Below the pieces are notes generated by a model. It saw only the letters and a list, made by a program, of their open reading frames with translations. It did not search any database and had not been told where the DNA came from. Shown one piece after another: positions 22,985 to 34,772 of a stretch of DNA of 64,000 bases. Each line of letters opens with the position of its first letter. The first letter of the stretch is position 1. Location: the NCBI GenBank assembly GCA_047967505.1, contig CM106541.1. One strand, written 5' to 3'. Made by a program: the position numbers and the translations under genes. The stretch comes from Dipteris shenzhenensis (taxonomy: Eukaryota; Polypodiophyta; Polypodiopsida; Gleicheniales).

Positions 22985-22996
22985 TGGTATTAGAGC
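22985..22996 (+). other. Primer binding site of the nested copia element
   Basis: TGGTATTAGAGC lies directly after the 5' LTR, one mismatch from the tRNA-iMet-complementary TGGTATCAGAGC. Confidence 0.9.
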
Positions 22997-25422
22997 TTGG
23001 TTCTGCCTTCCACTGAGGCGCAATCCTTCTTGTGACAGAGATTGAGAGATTGAGATCGAGAGTTCTTTCACTTCCGATGAGTGATAGAATTTCCGTCCAT
23101 TTGAAAATTTTCCGTCCAATTCATTTGAGAATTCTGTTCATTGCATTTCTTTCGTGAGAGATCTTTGAGTTCTTGAGAGATTCATTCTTGTGAGAGAGGA
23201 TAAGATAGAGCTTGCAAATTGGAAGGCGGAGCCACCAACATCGCGACTGGAGATGACTGGAGAGGCCCGACAATGCTATTGCATCCCTATCTTTAGCAAA
23301 CGAGCTTCTAAGCCTCAGCCAAACGACCTTGGCAATGACCTCACAACTGGTGGTTGTGCCTAATAGGTAGCTCTATCAAAAATGATGCATCGCCTCCTAA
23401 GCCTCATAGCAAATGCTCAGCATCAAGCTTCACTACGATGCCCTTCATCAACAACTGCAACAGCCTCTAGAAGCTCTTTGAGCCAATTGCCAGCCAACAT
23501 CTTCTTGAGCAGCCACGGGCTACATATCCAAGGCATACTCCACTTTGCCCTAGATGGCTCTTTGTGACAACTCAATCCCCAATAGCCCGTCGACCGACTA
23601 CTCACAAACGATCTCTCTAGCAGGTTTGAAGACCAATGCTCCTCCTCTTACAAGGAATGACTACTAGCTTACTACAACAAAGCTCTAAGGCCACAAAGTG
23701 CAGCTCCACTGACAGACTCCACACCGGCTCAACAGCACCCAGCAACGCTGCTCCTTCGACTCTCGATTGCCATAGCAACAAGAAGCAATGCCCACAAGTG
23801 ACCCTTGTAGTCGCCATCTACCTCCAAAGCTACTCCATCCACACGGGCTGCAATGACCTCTTGTAAATAGGCTATCTTAGTTGCTCCAAAAGCCAGCGCA
23901 TAGTTAGCAATGCCTCATATTATCTCCTAAGGCCAACCTCTCCAGTAGCGATGGGCGACCTCAAAGGCAAACACCGACCAACGTCGACTCACACAACTCC
24001 AAGCTTGCAAAGCTTCACCGGCCATCGAGCAGGCTCCTAGCTGATCATTGCCATCGACATGCTCCAGCCCCTGATCGCGGTCGACCAAAAACCATGGCTC
24101 CTTCTCCAACTGCCTCCATTGATGGGCAACTAAAAGCCGCAACTCAGGCCCAAAGCAAATGACTCCAACGAATTTCCGTCGATTTCCATCGACCATCATC
24201 GGAAAAGATGATGGAATCTCATAGATTCCATTGGCACCTCAGAGATTTTGTCTTGCTACATCCATTTTCCATCATGCCATGTGTCATTCCATTCACGTGC
24301 CACGTGTCATCACATTATCTGCCATGTGTCATCCCTATCCATTTGCCACGTGTCACATCCTATCCTCTTGCCACATCAGCAACTTATCTACCATGTCATC
24401 ACTGATTACCATGTCATCATTGACACATCATTTGCCACATCACCAGTGACACATCATCTGCCATGTCACCAATGCCACATCATTTGTACCACATCATGTG
24501 CCACATCACCTTTGCCACATCATCTGCTGACATCATCTATGCCACCTCAGCATAGAGCTCCACTGGCACACCTCTTAATAGGCACAGTGCCACATCATCA
24601 CTACATGTGACCCATAGTGACACATCATCATTGAGCACCATTTGCACTCCTTTTGCCCCTCCACCTAGATCAAGTCGTATCTCTTGATCCAAGAAGAATT
24701 TGAGGGCGCTCCAAAAAGGAAAGTCACTCATTTTTTTATGCTCTACATACTCGTCACATCAATGCACATTTTGGTGCAAGTTACACTCACATTTGAGCTC
24801 CATTTGAGCCTCATCGACAATTCCACTTCCTTCATGCACATTCACCTCTACATCGACACATCTAACCTAGCACTTAAAAAGAACAAAAGAAAAGGAATTA
24901 TTTGTTGTTCTTTCATTGATTGACGGTTGTAATAGATCTAGAACAAAGTAGACTAGATCTCCATAGAGGGGATGCTTTGAATTTCCCCAAGTTGCCAATC
25001 TAAGCCATACCCAAAATTCCTAACTAGTACCTACTTGGAGTCAGTCCATATGCTCACATACGGTTTCACATCATTACATTACCTGAAACCTTACATTCAT
25101 CAGTTCAGTGAGCATACTTCATAGAGTATAGAGGTATTGCAAATTGTTTCAGTGGGCAGATAGCACTTGATTTCACACACACATGCCACCACTGTAAAGC
25201 CTATTCGGCTATCTCACGGCATTGTACACATCATTTCAGCCTTGTAAAGCCTCTTGGCTATTCCCAGCATCATTGCCACAAGCCTTGTAATACATATCAG
25301 ATTTTATATATTGTAGTTCTATCTTCACTGACGGTTTAGATATTTCACTTGGCATAGTCAGTGTATTTGCAATTGATTCATACAGAGATTTTCACGACAC
25401 TTTTGAGTACATTTCTTGCACC
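22997..25422 (+). other. Unusually long leader between primer site and gag
   Basis: About 2.4 kb lies between the primer site and the gag ATG. It comprises a GA-rich part, an A/C-rich part (about 23240-24200), a zone of 'cacatcatctgccatgtc' phrases (24240-24620) and a conserved 3' part (24640-25422) also present at 41610-42385. No protein family is recognised. Short open frames in the A/C-rich part do not match those of the other copies. Confidence 0.75.
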
Positions 25423-26530
25423 ATGTCCATGACTAGCAACCTCAATTTGGAGGCATCTGCTAAGTTAGACAACTCCAATTATGGTACATGGAAATACCAA
25501 ATGGAGACCATTCTTGTACTTCAAAACAAATGGGAGTATGTCGATGGCTACAGCTAGACCATTGGACAATCCAACCACTAGTACCTCTACTCCATCTATT
25601 GTCATAGCACTAGCAACGCGAGATCTACAACGGGATCTACAGCTACACAAACAGTTTTTGCACCAGTAGTAGATCCTGCCATTGCCCAAGCTCAGGCAGA
25701 ATGGGATAAGAAAGACAAGTATGCCTATCACTTGATCAAGTAGAATGTGCAAGATGTCATGCTAGGATAGCTTAACACAATCAAGACATCCAAAGAAGCA
25801 TGGGATATGTTTGCAGCTCTCTATGAGTCCAAGAACACATCCAAGATTCTCACCTTGAGAAACCAAATCAACCAGAGTTTCCGCAACAGTAGCGAAACCG
25901 GTCATGCTTATGTACTTCGCATAAAAGACGACAACAATCAACTTGCAGCAACAGGAGAGACTATGAACCCCGCAGAAATGGTTCAAGTAATCCTGAATGG
26001 ACTAGGAGAGGGATACAAGAATCTAGTCCAGAGTATTGCCATCCAATGGCAAATTCTGATACTGGAAGAACTTCAGTCAGTCCTACTTGGTGAAGAACTC
26101 AGGACTCAAGCTATTCAAGCATGTAAAGGTCATTCTAATGATCAGGCATTCACAGCTTCAGATAGAAGAAGAGGCAGAGGTAGATCATATCAGAAAAGTG
26201 GTCATCATCAACAGCAAAATCAAAGTCAGCATTAGCATTAGCAACATCAGAATCAACAAAGAGGAAATCATTCCAACTGAGGAAGATTTCAAGAACGAGG
26301 GAATGTATCCAACATGTCAAACATCCAGTGCAACTACTGTCACAAGTTTGGACACTATGAAAGAGATTGCCGCAAGAAGCAGTACGACTAAGGCGGTTAA
26401 TCAAGCAGTAATCGAGGGAATTCTCAAGGCAGAGAAAATCATCGTGGTGGACATTCTAGTCACAGTCATTTTGCAAATGAACATGGAAATATGTTTCTTG
26501 CAAGTGAGGAAATGCATCAAACTGATATAG
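25423..26530 (+). pseudogene. Copia gag (nested element)
   Basis: The ATG at 25423 opens MSMTSNLNLEASAKLDNSNYGTW, the usual copia gag start (LDxxNYxxWK). It continues through the UBN2-like domain (AWDMFAALYESKN...TLRNQINQ, about 25800-26110) and a zinc knuckle CNYCHKFGHYERDC at 26329-26370. In-frame stops lie at about 25556, 25743, 25768, 26234, 26240 and 26279 and further on. Most are TAG at positions where CAG is expected from context (for example the run of Q/H codons at 26220-26250), and one is a TGA. Confidence 0.85.
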
Positions 26531-29500
26531 TGTACTCAAACACTGATTTCAATCCCAAAGAGGATTACAGCTATCAAGTCAACCAAGTGGAACAGGATCC
26601 TTGGTACATCGACAGTGGTGCATCATCTCACATGACAAATCATCAGGAATGGTTCACAAAAATGATGCCATTAGAAGAACAGGAAAATGTCATCTACACA
26701 ACAGATAATACACCGAATCCAATTCAAGGGACAGGCGTTATCCCTATGAACAATTTCACTGGTACAAAAGGATTAGTGAAAGATGTGCTCTATGTTCTGA
26801 AGCTCAGCAAGAACCTTTTGTCAGTAGGTCAAATGACGGAACACAATTACAAAGTCATCTTCGATGGTGATGAATGCACTATCATAGATCAATCCAAAAG
26901 ATGTCGGCTAGTAGTAAAAGGTGTCAAGTAAGGACGCTTATATAGAATGCTAGCTACAGTACCAGATAAGCATGCCATGTCAGCTCAACCACAACAAATG
27001 CCACTATCTACAAAATGGCACAAGAGATATGGTCATGTCAACTTTAAGTACTTGTTAGATCTCAGGAATCAAAATATGGCAATTGGGATTCCGAAGCTAT
27101 AGTTTCTTGGAAAAGTTTGCAAAGCATGCTGCATCGGCAAACAAAAGTGAACCAACTTTGTCAGAAGTACCTCTCATGCACGAGGTATTCTTGATTTGAT
27201 ACATACAGATGTATGGGGTTATGCCCAGACCCGCAACATCAATGGTTCACTTTACTACTTAACTTTCATCGATGACTACAGCAGATATTGTTGGGTCTAG
27301 TTTTTGAAAAAGAAATCTGAATTGTTTTCCAGATTTCAAGAATTCAAAGCCATGGTAGAAAACCAGACAGGCAGAAAGATCAAGGTCATGAGATCAGATA
27401 GAGGAGGTGAATACATGTCTTCATCATTCATGAACTTTTGCAAAAGTCACGCCATACGAAGACAATTCACATGTGTAGATACTCCTTAGCAGAATGCAAG
27501 AGCTGAAAGGAAGAATGGGACTTTAGCAAACAGTGCTAAAGCAATGCTTAGTGAAAAGCATCTTCCGAATCAGTATTAGGCAGAAGCAATAGCCACTACA
27601 AACTATTTGCGTAATCGGCTTCCTACCGAACCAATACAGGGTATGACTCCTTATGAAGCATTCACTGGACACAAGCCACACATTGGGCATCTCTGCATAT
27701 TTGGTTGTATAGCATATGCCCACATACATGATGATCATCGCAGGAAATTGGATGCAAAGTCACACAAATGCATCATGGTTGGCTATAGTGAAGAAAGCAA
27801 AGCATACAAATTGTATGATCCCATCAACCGCAAGGTCATTATCTCCAGAGATGTAATCTTTGATGAGGAATCAGAATGGAAAACCTCAGCTATACAGGAG
27901 ATAGAAGCATTGACTTCACAATCATCTATAGAACAGGTTGATGAAGAAGAGAAAGAATTGCCAGCAACACCCCAAGCAGAGCCACAACAGCTCAGATGGT
28001 CTACTAGGCAAAGCAAACCTCCAGCCAGATTGGCATATGCTCAGAAAGGCAAAGCAATTCAGGTGGAAACCACCAACTATGCTCTTATGACTACCATCAT
28101 GGCTACAGAAGAGCCATTGTACTTCGAAGACACAGTAGACAAGCCAGAATGGCAAACTATTATGAATGAAGAAATGGATGCTTTGTATAAGAAAAATACT
28201 TGGGAATTATTGACCTTCCACTAGGAAAGAAGGCCATAGCAAACAAATCGGTATACAAAGTGAAGTACAATCCAAATGGCAGTATACAATCCAGATGGCA
28301 GTATTCAAAGATACAAAGCTAGACTAGTTGCAAAAGGATTTGCACAACAATATGGTCAGGACTATGATAAGACTTATGCTCCAGTAGCAAAGATGGATTC
28401 CATGCAATTCTTGATATCACTAGCGATACTCAACAGATGGAATGTGTACCAGCTCGATGTCGAGAATGCATTTCTCAGTGGTTATCTAGATGAGGAAGTC
28501 TACATGCAACAACCAACAGGTTATGTTGAACTAGGAAAGGAGAATCAGGTTTGCCATCTTAAGAAAAGTCTCTATGGCTTAAAGCAAGCACCCAAAAGTT
28601 GGTACAGCAGAATCGACAAATATTTTACTGATGTGGGATACATGCAATCCAATGCAGATCATACTCTCTGCTACAAAGTTCAAGGGGAAGACATTACTAT
28701 TGCATTTTTGTACGTAGATGATCTGATTGTGACAGGAAGCAAGGATAGCTTCATCAAAAAACTAAAACAAGACTTATCTGCAGAGTTCGACATGAAAGAT
28801 CTTGGACTTATGCACTATTGTCTTGGAATTGAGTTCTGAAGAGATTCATATAGCACATTCATGAGTCAGCTCAAGTATGTTGACAGTCTCCTGAAGAAGT
28901 TTCATATGGCAGATTGCAAGATTGCAGCCACTCCCATGGAATAGAGTTTGAAACTTACTAAAGATTCAGAAAAGCCTACATTCAATGACATATATTTGCT
29001 ATGCAGTAAGCTCACTAGCACAATTTATGGCAAATCCAAAATAGTCTCATTGGAATGCAACCAAAAGAGTCTTAAGATACATCAGAGATACAAGACAGTT
29101 TGGGATAGAATACAGAGGAAGTCATCCACGGTTGCATGGATACTATGACAGAGACTATGTCGGAGATCATGAGACCAGGAGATTGACATAGGGATATGCA
29201 TTTTTCCTTGGTCAAGGTGCTATATCATGGTTGTCAAAACAAACAGCCAACTGTTTCTTTGTCTTCGACTAAAGCAAAATATAGAGCAGTCACTATAGGT
29301 GCATGTGAGGCTATACGGCTCAGAAGACTATTGTCAGAAATAGATTACTTTGATGAGTCAAAGCCAGCAACAATATACTGTGATAATCAATCAGCTCAAG
29401 CATTGGCCAAGAATCTAGTATATCACTCCAGGACAAAGCATATTGATGTCAGAGAGCACTTCATCAGAGAAAGAGTGTTACTTAGTGACATCACACTATA

Positions 29501-29627
29501 ACATTGTGATAGCAAAGAGAATGTTGCAGACATCTTTACCAAACTGCTCGATAAAGAGCTATTTGAGAAACACCGACTAGCTCTTGCTTTGACACAAAGG
29601 AAGGACATTTCCATTAAAGGGGTGTGA
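26531..29627 (+). pseudogene. Copia pol: protease, integrase, reverse transcriptase, RNase H
   Basis: The protease motif WYIDSGASSHMTN is at 26602. The pre-integrase 'LYVLKLSKNLLSVGQ' block is at about 26787 and the GK-type H-C motif at 27030-27150. Integrase shows HTDVWG (~27200), FIDDYSRYCW, RSDRGGEY (~27395) and an ARAERKNG block (~27496). The C-terminal LYDPINRKVIISRDVIF is at about 27810. Reverse transcriptase covers about 28290-28990 with YVDDL at 28711. RNase H covers about 29190-29500. Breaks include TAG stops at 27101, 27298, 27487 and 27579, a TGA at 28837, a short tandem duplication near 28266-28305, a frameshift near 28222, and an internal deletion near 28990 relative to the second copy at 60251-64000. 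The frame ends with TGA at 29627. Confidence 0.92.
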
Positions 29628-29715
29628 TGGAATGTAATGGTCAGTCCTTCTTCGATTCCCCAGAATCATCATCTTGAGGGAAGGGCTACTTCATGATGTT
29701 GATCTTGAGGGAAGG

Positions 29716-29978
29716 TGTTGAGAGTTCATGCTCAACATCATGTGATCATGTGTGCATAGCACCATCACGTGATCATATGTGCATAACACTAACCTTATAG
29801 AGTGCTATAAAGGAAAGTGTTAGATCCCCTAACCCTAACCCTAACCCTAAATGGGTTTATATATATTCTATTTTTTCAACTAAATCTAGTGTACAGTTAG
29901 TCATTTGTGATGTGCTCTCTAGCTGTGCCCTCTCTCCTCATCTCCACTCTTCTCCTCTGCCCTCTTCATATTTTGTCA
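29716..29978 (+). repeat. 3' LTR of the nested copia element
   Basis: It begins TGTTGAGAG right after a purine-rich 'gagggaagg' and ends TTTTGTCA. It carries one more 'ccctaa' unit than the 5' LTR. Confidence 0.93.
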
Positions 29979-30985
29979 CCATTAGTACCTAGCATTGACA
30001 CAGTGATTGATCCCAATAACTTCCAAGAGGTAATGGAGCAACATGCAAAGCATCCCCAATTGGATGGTGCCGCACTAGCAAGCTTGATAAGTTGCCCAAT
30101 CATGATGCCAATTGGGACCTTATTAAGAAATTGCCTACAATGTGGGAAAGTTTCAAGGGATGGATCGAATCTTCACAATACTTCCCCCCACCTGAAGAAG
30201 AGGAAAAGACAATTTCGGTAAAATTTGGTGCTTGGGATGACATAAAAAATGTAACCATCCCGCTGGAGCATAAAGCCTTTGGTCAATACCCAGAAATAGT
30301 GGACAGCGGAGCCGAAGTAAACATTCTGGCAAGAGAGCTATATGAAGAATGGGGTCTACCTCCAATGTAGAAGGCCACATTTAACATCCGCCTAGCTGAC
30401 CACATGAAAATGAAGCCATTAGGTATCGTTTGACAATGTGTCAACAAAAATTGCTGGAGAAAGATTCACACTCCAGTTTACTATCTTGAGTCTTCCCAAG
30501 GGCACCATAGCATACCAGATATTGTTGGGAAGACCATGGCTTCAAGAAGCATTGGTACTCCATGATTGGGGCACCAATAGGATCACTATCCAAAATAGAG
30601 AAACCGCTATATAGATAAATCTGGGAACAGGGGAAATCAAACCCACTATTCCTAGAAATGCTGAAGACACTTCTTCCACTATATCCACCAGTCATGCATC
30701 CCCTAAACCTACCAATGCACAAAAGCACATAGAAGGGGATACACAAAGTGACATCAACAATTGGATACAGACGTTGGCTACAATAGATAATTGTAAAACA
30801 ACACATCTAATGTTGCCAAATGTGGATGCCCAAATGATACAACTAGAAGCACCAATCATTTTTGAATCTCTAGGGAGGAGCTACTACAAAACAATAGTTA
30901 CTTTTGTGGCTTGGCATGATATGCCAAAAAAATGGCTAGGAACATGGACACTTATGGTGGATAGTATGTGTGAAAGGAAAATTTG
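29979..30985 (+). pseudogene. Gypsy protease region, continuation of the interrupted copy 1
   Basis: After the copia insertion the gypsy reading resumes in phase (PLVPSIDTVIDPNNF) and frameshifts near 30090. It continues into the aspartic protease with the intact active-site motif IVDSGAEVNIL (30296-30330), then ILLGRPWLQEALVLHDWGTNR (about 30515-30585) and a linker (IQTLATIDNC...) that is also present in the - strand copy. No reverse transcriptase or integrase follows in either copy, so the family may be a gag-protease-only derivative, or both copies are 3'-truncated. Confidence 0.8.
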
Positions 30986-31480
30986 AAGAAGGGATGCATC
31001 TATGGATGACATTACTTTGAAGGAGTAGCCATGTCTACGTTTCCTTCCATTTTATGTCTTTGTTATAGAGACAAGCTATTTTTGAATCAATTTGGTTGCA
31101 TCTGGATGTGGATGAAATTTCTTTGGAGGGGTAGCCATCTCTATGTTTCCTTTTGTTTTATGTCTTTTTTGTAGAGACATGCTATTTTTTAGTCAAATTT
31201 TGGAGTGCATCACGCTCAATGATGGAATATCATTAATTAGATTCACACTAGCAAGTTACAACATATATGGTATAGGGTGCCTACTTTTGGGATTTTTTTT
31301 CTCTCACATCTATTTTAGGTGATCTAATCACATTATATTTAGGAATATATTGTTGTGTCAAATAATTGAATTGCTTGGGAGAAACATTCTACTCATTGTT
31401 GCTCATTTGAATTAGTTTTTAAGTACATATTTGTTTTGGGATTGCATGTCAAACATAGCTAGCCACTAGCTATGCTCTTT
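30986..31480. other. AT-rich spacer with a ~106-bp direct duplication
   Basis: The phrase 'gtagccat(g/c)tctacgtttcc...ttttatgtctt...tagagaca(a/t)gctattttt' occurs at about 31024 and again at about 31130. No gene is recognised. It could be the 3' untranslated part or LTR of the gypsy copy. Confidence 0.5.
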
Positions 31481-32401
31481 GTGGTTCCATTTTATTGAAA
31501 AACTCACAAAAAAGAAACTTGCAAAATGTCAAAACCCCATAACCGGTGATTGAGCTAAAGCAGACACGGTTGCATGATGTTCCAACCACTGGGTTGGTTT
31601 AGTAAAATAACAAGTTATTACTATTCTATTGTAACATATATTGCTGTTAATTTTTGCTCAACCAATCCACTAGGTTCGACAACAAATAATGCCTGTCCAA
31701 CCATGTTGGTTCAGGACAATCACATAATTGGCAATTGAGATGAACTAGCCTACAGTTGCATGATGTTCCAACCAATGGGCTGGTTTAGGACAATCACGAA
31801 AATGAAACAAGTAAACTATCCCAAATCCTGGTTTAAGAAATGAAACAAGTAAACATTTAGTCCAAGCCTGGTTTAAGAAATAAAACAAGTAGACTATCCC
31901 AAAGCTCAATCACAGACAACCACCGGGCTGGTTTAGGCAACCACTGACCTACGTTGTATCTAGCATGTGTATGATGTGCTCCTCAAACACCTTGCATCGT
32001 GTCTGCTTTTTACAGATGTCCTTTCTATTTGGAGAAACTCTCATAGTTTCGTGCTAAAACATCATCACTCTAGAAATGACTTCTGCACTTAGGCTCTCTC
32101 CTCTTTTCTTGCGTTTTGTTGAAGCCCACAGATTTCTTGGATCGAGATGATCGTGCATTGCTTTTTCTCGATGTTCAACCACTGGAACCACGTTGGTCCT
32201 TTTGATTGACAACATCTTTGACATTGTATGCCCTATCCGTTTCTCCTTTGTTTCAGGGGATACCATCATAGCTAATGTCGCCCTCTTTGTAGCTAGTTGA
32301 TCTAAGCTATGCACCCCTTTCACTTTCTATAGGCCATTTCTCAGGTTTGCCTCTTGGATGTGCATCTTCTGAGGTGTTGGTAGGGTTGTTACTCTATAAA
32401 C
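31480..32401 (-). pseudogene. Transposase-like 'WSDG/HGKG' family, copy C, N-terminal part (3' half)
   Basis: The - strand matches the N-terminal region of copy B (45421-45804). Shared phrases are GVHSLDQLATKRATLAM, MHDHLDPRNLWASTKRKKR and SLSAEVISRV, followed by MRVSPNKKDICKK after a stop. Below about 32000 it continues into a repeat-rich segment ('ccaaccactgggttggttta' phrases) that corresponds to 44660-45380 in copy B. The catalytic-type C-terminal part is absent. The gene piece is split at 32401 by the gag-only LTR element and continues at 35071. Confidence 0.65.
31540..31960. repeat. Degenerate 'accaccgggctggtttagg' repeat block
   Basis: Several scattered copies of an 'accac(c/t)gggctggtttag(g)acaatcac' phrase are present, matching the block at 44660-45380. 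In both places it lies just downstream of the MRVSPNKKD-encoding segment, so it may be an intron of this element family. Confidence 0.65.
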
Positions 32402-32699
32402 TGTTGGGATATCTCAAGGTGTATGCCTCAGGCACACCTTATGTTTCTATGTGTGAGTGCTAGAGGCACAGTTAGGTGCCCACAAGCACAGTTAGGTGGT
32501 GGAGAGACACATAGGATGATTGAGAGAATCTAGGAGCAGATTGAGGAGATGATTGTGGAGCTCTGAAGTCATCAGTGATGTCAGTGAGCATGTATGAGGT
32601 GCCTACTTAAGGACCTCACTCTTCTTCATTCTACAATGGAAGTAATGCAAGTATTCTGAGTTTGTGTCCACTCTACTCTTTTCCTTCAGTTTTCCAACA
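32402..32699 (+). repeat. 5' LTR of the gag-only element
   Basis: 298 bp, TGTTGGG...CCAACA. It includes a direct repeat of 'gcacagttaggtg' and an A/T-rich stretch near its middle. Confidence 0.95.
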
Positions 32700-32712
32700 T
32701 GGTATCAGAGCC
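32700..32712 (+). other. Primer binding site, exact tRNA-iMet match
   Basis: TGGTATCAGAGCC directly follows the 5' LTR, the canonical plant initiator-Met-tRNA primer site. Confidence 0.95.
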
Positions 32713-33557
32713 ATTTGATCCCCCTTGAGCCCATTTCTGCCACATCATCATCATCTTCTTCTTCTTCTTCTTCACCATATCTCCCTCTTCTTCCCAAAAT
32801 TTGCTTAAGCCTGTTCTCCTCAGGTTCTCAACCATTTCCCACGCCCTTCCTGCTGGAGATCCACCTTGAAGGGGCAAACTTCCGGCTGCAAGGAATTGAA
32901 GAACCTCCATCTCTGCTAGTCGCCATTACACGGTTTTTGTCGATTTCTCTTCCTGCGTTTTCTCTGCGCTTGCTCCTTCTTTCTCTAATTCCTTTCAGGG
33001 GAAGCTTCTCTATACCTTGGGCAACCTTGTGTTGAAATCTGAGTAGCAATGGCTGCATATTAAAGGAGAAAACAGAGAAAAACCAGTCGACTTTGTAGAA
33101 GGAAGAGAAGGCGACCTGACGCGTTTTTGCACCTCTTCTTCCCAGAGGATCTACTGTGGTATACCAGCTTTCTTTTGCCTTAGAAAGCCCCCTTTCTTTT
33201 TCTTTGAAGAGTGAGCTATAAGCCCTCCAAGTTCAGCTCTTTAGTTTTGACAGTTTTGACAAGCTTTTGAAGATGATGCTACATAAAATGCTACTCTAGC
33301 ATTTTTGGTCTTTTGAAGCTTTCAATAACTTCAGTACAAATGTGGCTTCAGTTTTGTTTTGAATTACTAGACCTGGTTTTGATTGGAAAGTTCTCATTTT
33401 AAGCCACCTCTGTGAAGCATGTAAGAAGAAGCATCATTGTTTGAATATTGGTCACTAGTCTTTGCTACATCAAGTGCTCATATTTTGGAAGTCTTTCAGT
33501 TATTTTTTGCCTTGTAAGAGAGATAGACACTGCCCGATATCTGGGTTAGACCCTCTC

Positions 33558-34363
33558 ATGGCTACCCTATTGAATCTAGAAAAGTTCAATGGAAAGGGCT
33601 TCCATACATGGCAGATGAAGGTGAAATTTGCATTGATGAGGGAGAACTTATGGGGACTTGTCAAACCTACTCCTACCGCTTCTTCTACGGCCTCCAATGC
33701 TGGAGAATCCTCAACTCCGACACGACCGGCAAGGGATCCAGCTAGAGAAGAAAAAGCATATGGTATCATTGCTCTTGCTTTAGGAGATGATTATATACAC
33801 CATATCTCTGACTTGGAGTCTCCTTCGGAAGCTTGGCAGAAGCTTGGCAGAAGCTTGACATGATTTTTGGTGCTAGCTCTCACATCTCTAAACTATCACT
33901 TAAAATCTCTTTCTTTGAACTGAAGATGACTAGTGGTACTACTTTAGCAGCTCATGTCAACTATATGCGGAGTCTTATGACTCAATTAGCTTCTATCAAC
34001 TCTCCTATTTCTCCAGATGATGCTATGGCAGTGTTACTTAAGAGCATGCCTGAAGATTATGATCACATAGTTACCACTTTGAAAAATCTTCCTAATCCTA
34101 ATCTTGAAGGTATTATCTCTGCTCTCCAAGAAGAAGAAAGGCATATGGAGCTCAAGAAAGGCAATGACACTGCTTATGCTGTAAAAGTCCAGAAGGGCAA
34201 GTATACTCCTTGCAATCACTGTGGAAAGACAAATCACCTTTCAAAGGACTGCTTCAAAATTAATCCATGCAAGCACTGTGGCAAGAACAACCATAATGAG
34301 AAGTTTTGCAGAGCCAAAGCAAAGAAAGAAAATGCAAATCTACTTTCAGTTGAGCCTCCATAA
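33558..34363 (+). pseudogene. Copia-type gag (UBN2 family) with two zinc knuckles, frameshifted
   Basis: The ATG at 33558 opens MATLLNLEKFNGKGFHTW, the canonical copia gag start. The UBN2-type middle follows (SEAWQKL, FFELKM, DDAMAVLLKSMPEDYDH). Two CCHC knuckles come next: CNHCGKTNHLSKDC (~34210) and CKHCGKNNHNEKFC (~34269). The stop is at 34363. An 11-bp tandem duplication of 'gcagaagcttg' type at about 33835-33856 shifts the frame, so the two halves are in different frames. It is otherwise open, consistent with a young insertion. Gag proteins package RNA into virus-like particles in the cytoplasm. This copy would need an intact gag and pol from a partner element. Confidence 0.85.
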
Positions 34364-34772
34364 GATGAGGCATCCCATGAAGATTATGCATTTTAAACAT
34401 CCCTATGTATGCTCCAGATCTCTCTTTTTATGTCAAGGTACTCAGCCTGGATAGTCCTCCAAAATGAATGAAAATAAACTATTGTGTTTTGTGTGTTTTG
34501 TAAACACCTCTGGTCACCTTATGATGTAGGCCATGTGTATGTTTTGTTCCATGGTACCTCCTGCAGACATTGTGTGCATGTACATGTAGGGGAGATAACC
34601 ATTGGAAGGTCTTTCTGTATCCCTTTCTGTTTATACCTTACACCCAAGGGAACTCTTGCTAGCATGAGAACCTAGCCATAGATTTATCCTTGACCACCAT
34701 GAGATGGCATGAGAAACTATGAGACTAGATGTATCCTTGACATAGCCTGAGGCATTTCCTTGAGGGGGGGTT
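34364..34772 (+). other. 3' untranslated part of the gag-only element, ending in polypurine tract
   Basis: About 400 bp without coding potential, ending in 'cttgaggggggggtt'-like purines right before the 3' LTR at 34773. Minus-strand pol genes are not hidden here. Confidence 0.75.

Larger units (their letters stand above)
22728..29978 (+). mobile_element. Ty1/copia LTR retrotransposon with both LTRs, nested in gypsy gag-protease
   Basis: The element has a 5' LTR (22728-22984), a primer site (22985-22996), a 2.4-kb leader, gag (25423-), protease, integrase, reverse transcriptase and RNase H in copia order, a polypurine stretch (29707-29715) and a 3' LTR (29716-29978). The flanks are ccata and ccatt, a 5-bp target duplication with one mismatch. 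The LTRs differ by roughly 11 substitutions and a 6-bp indel, an old insertion. The coding region has many stops, frameshifts and at least one internal deletion, so it cannot move itself. Confidence 0.92.

Noticed and set aside
24240-24620. Tandem 'cacatcat' block as a minisatellite or gene
   Set aside because: It is a degenerate part of the copia leader, also present at 41200-41620 and more weakly at 6690-6870, with no fixed unit length.
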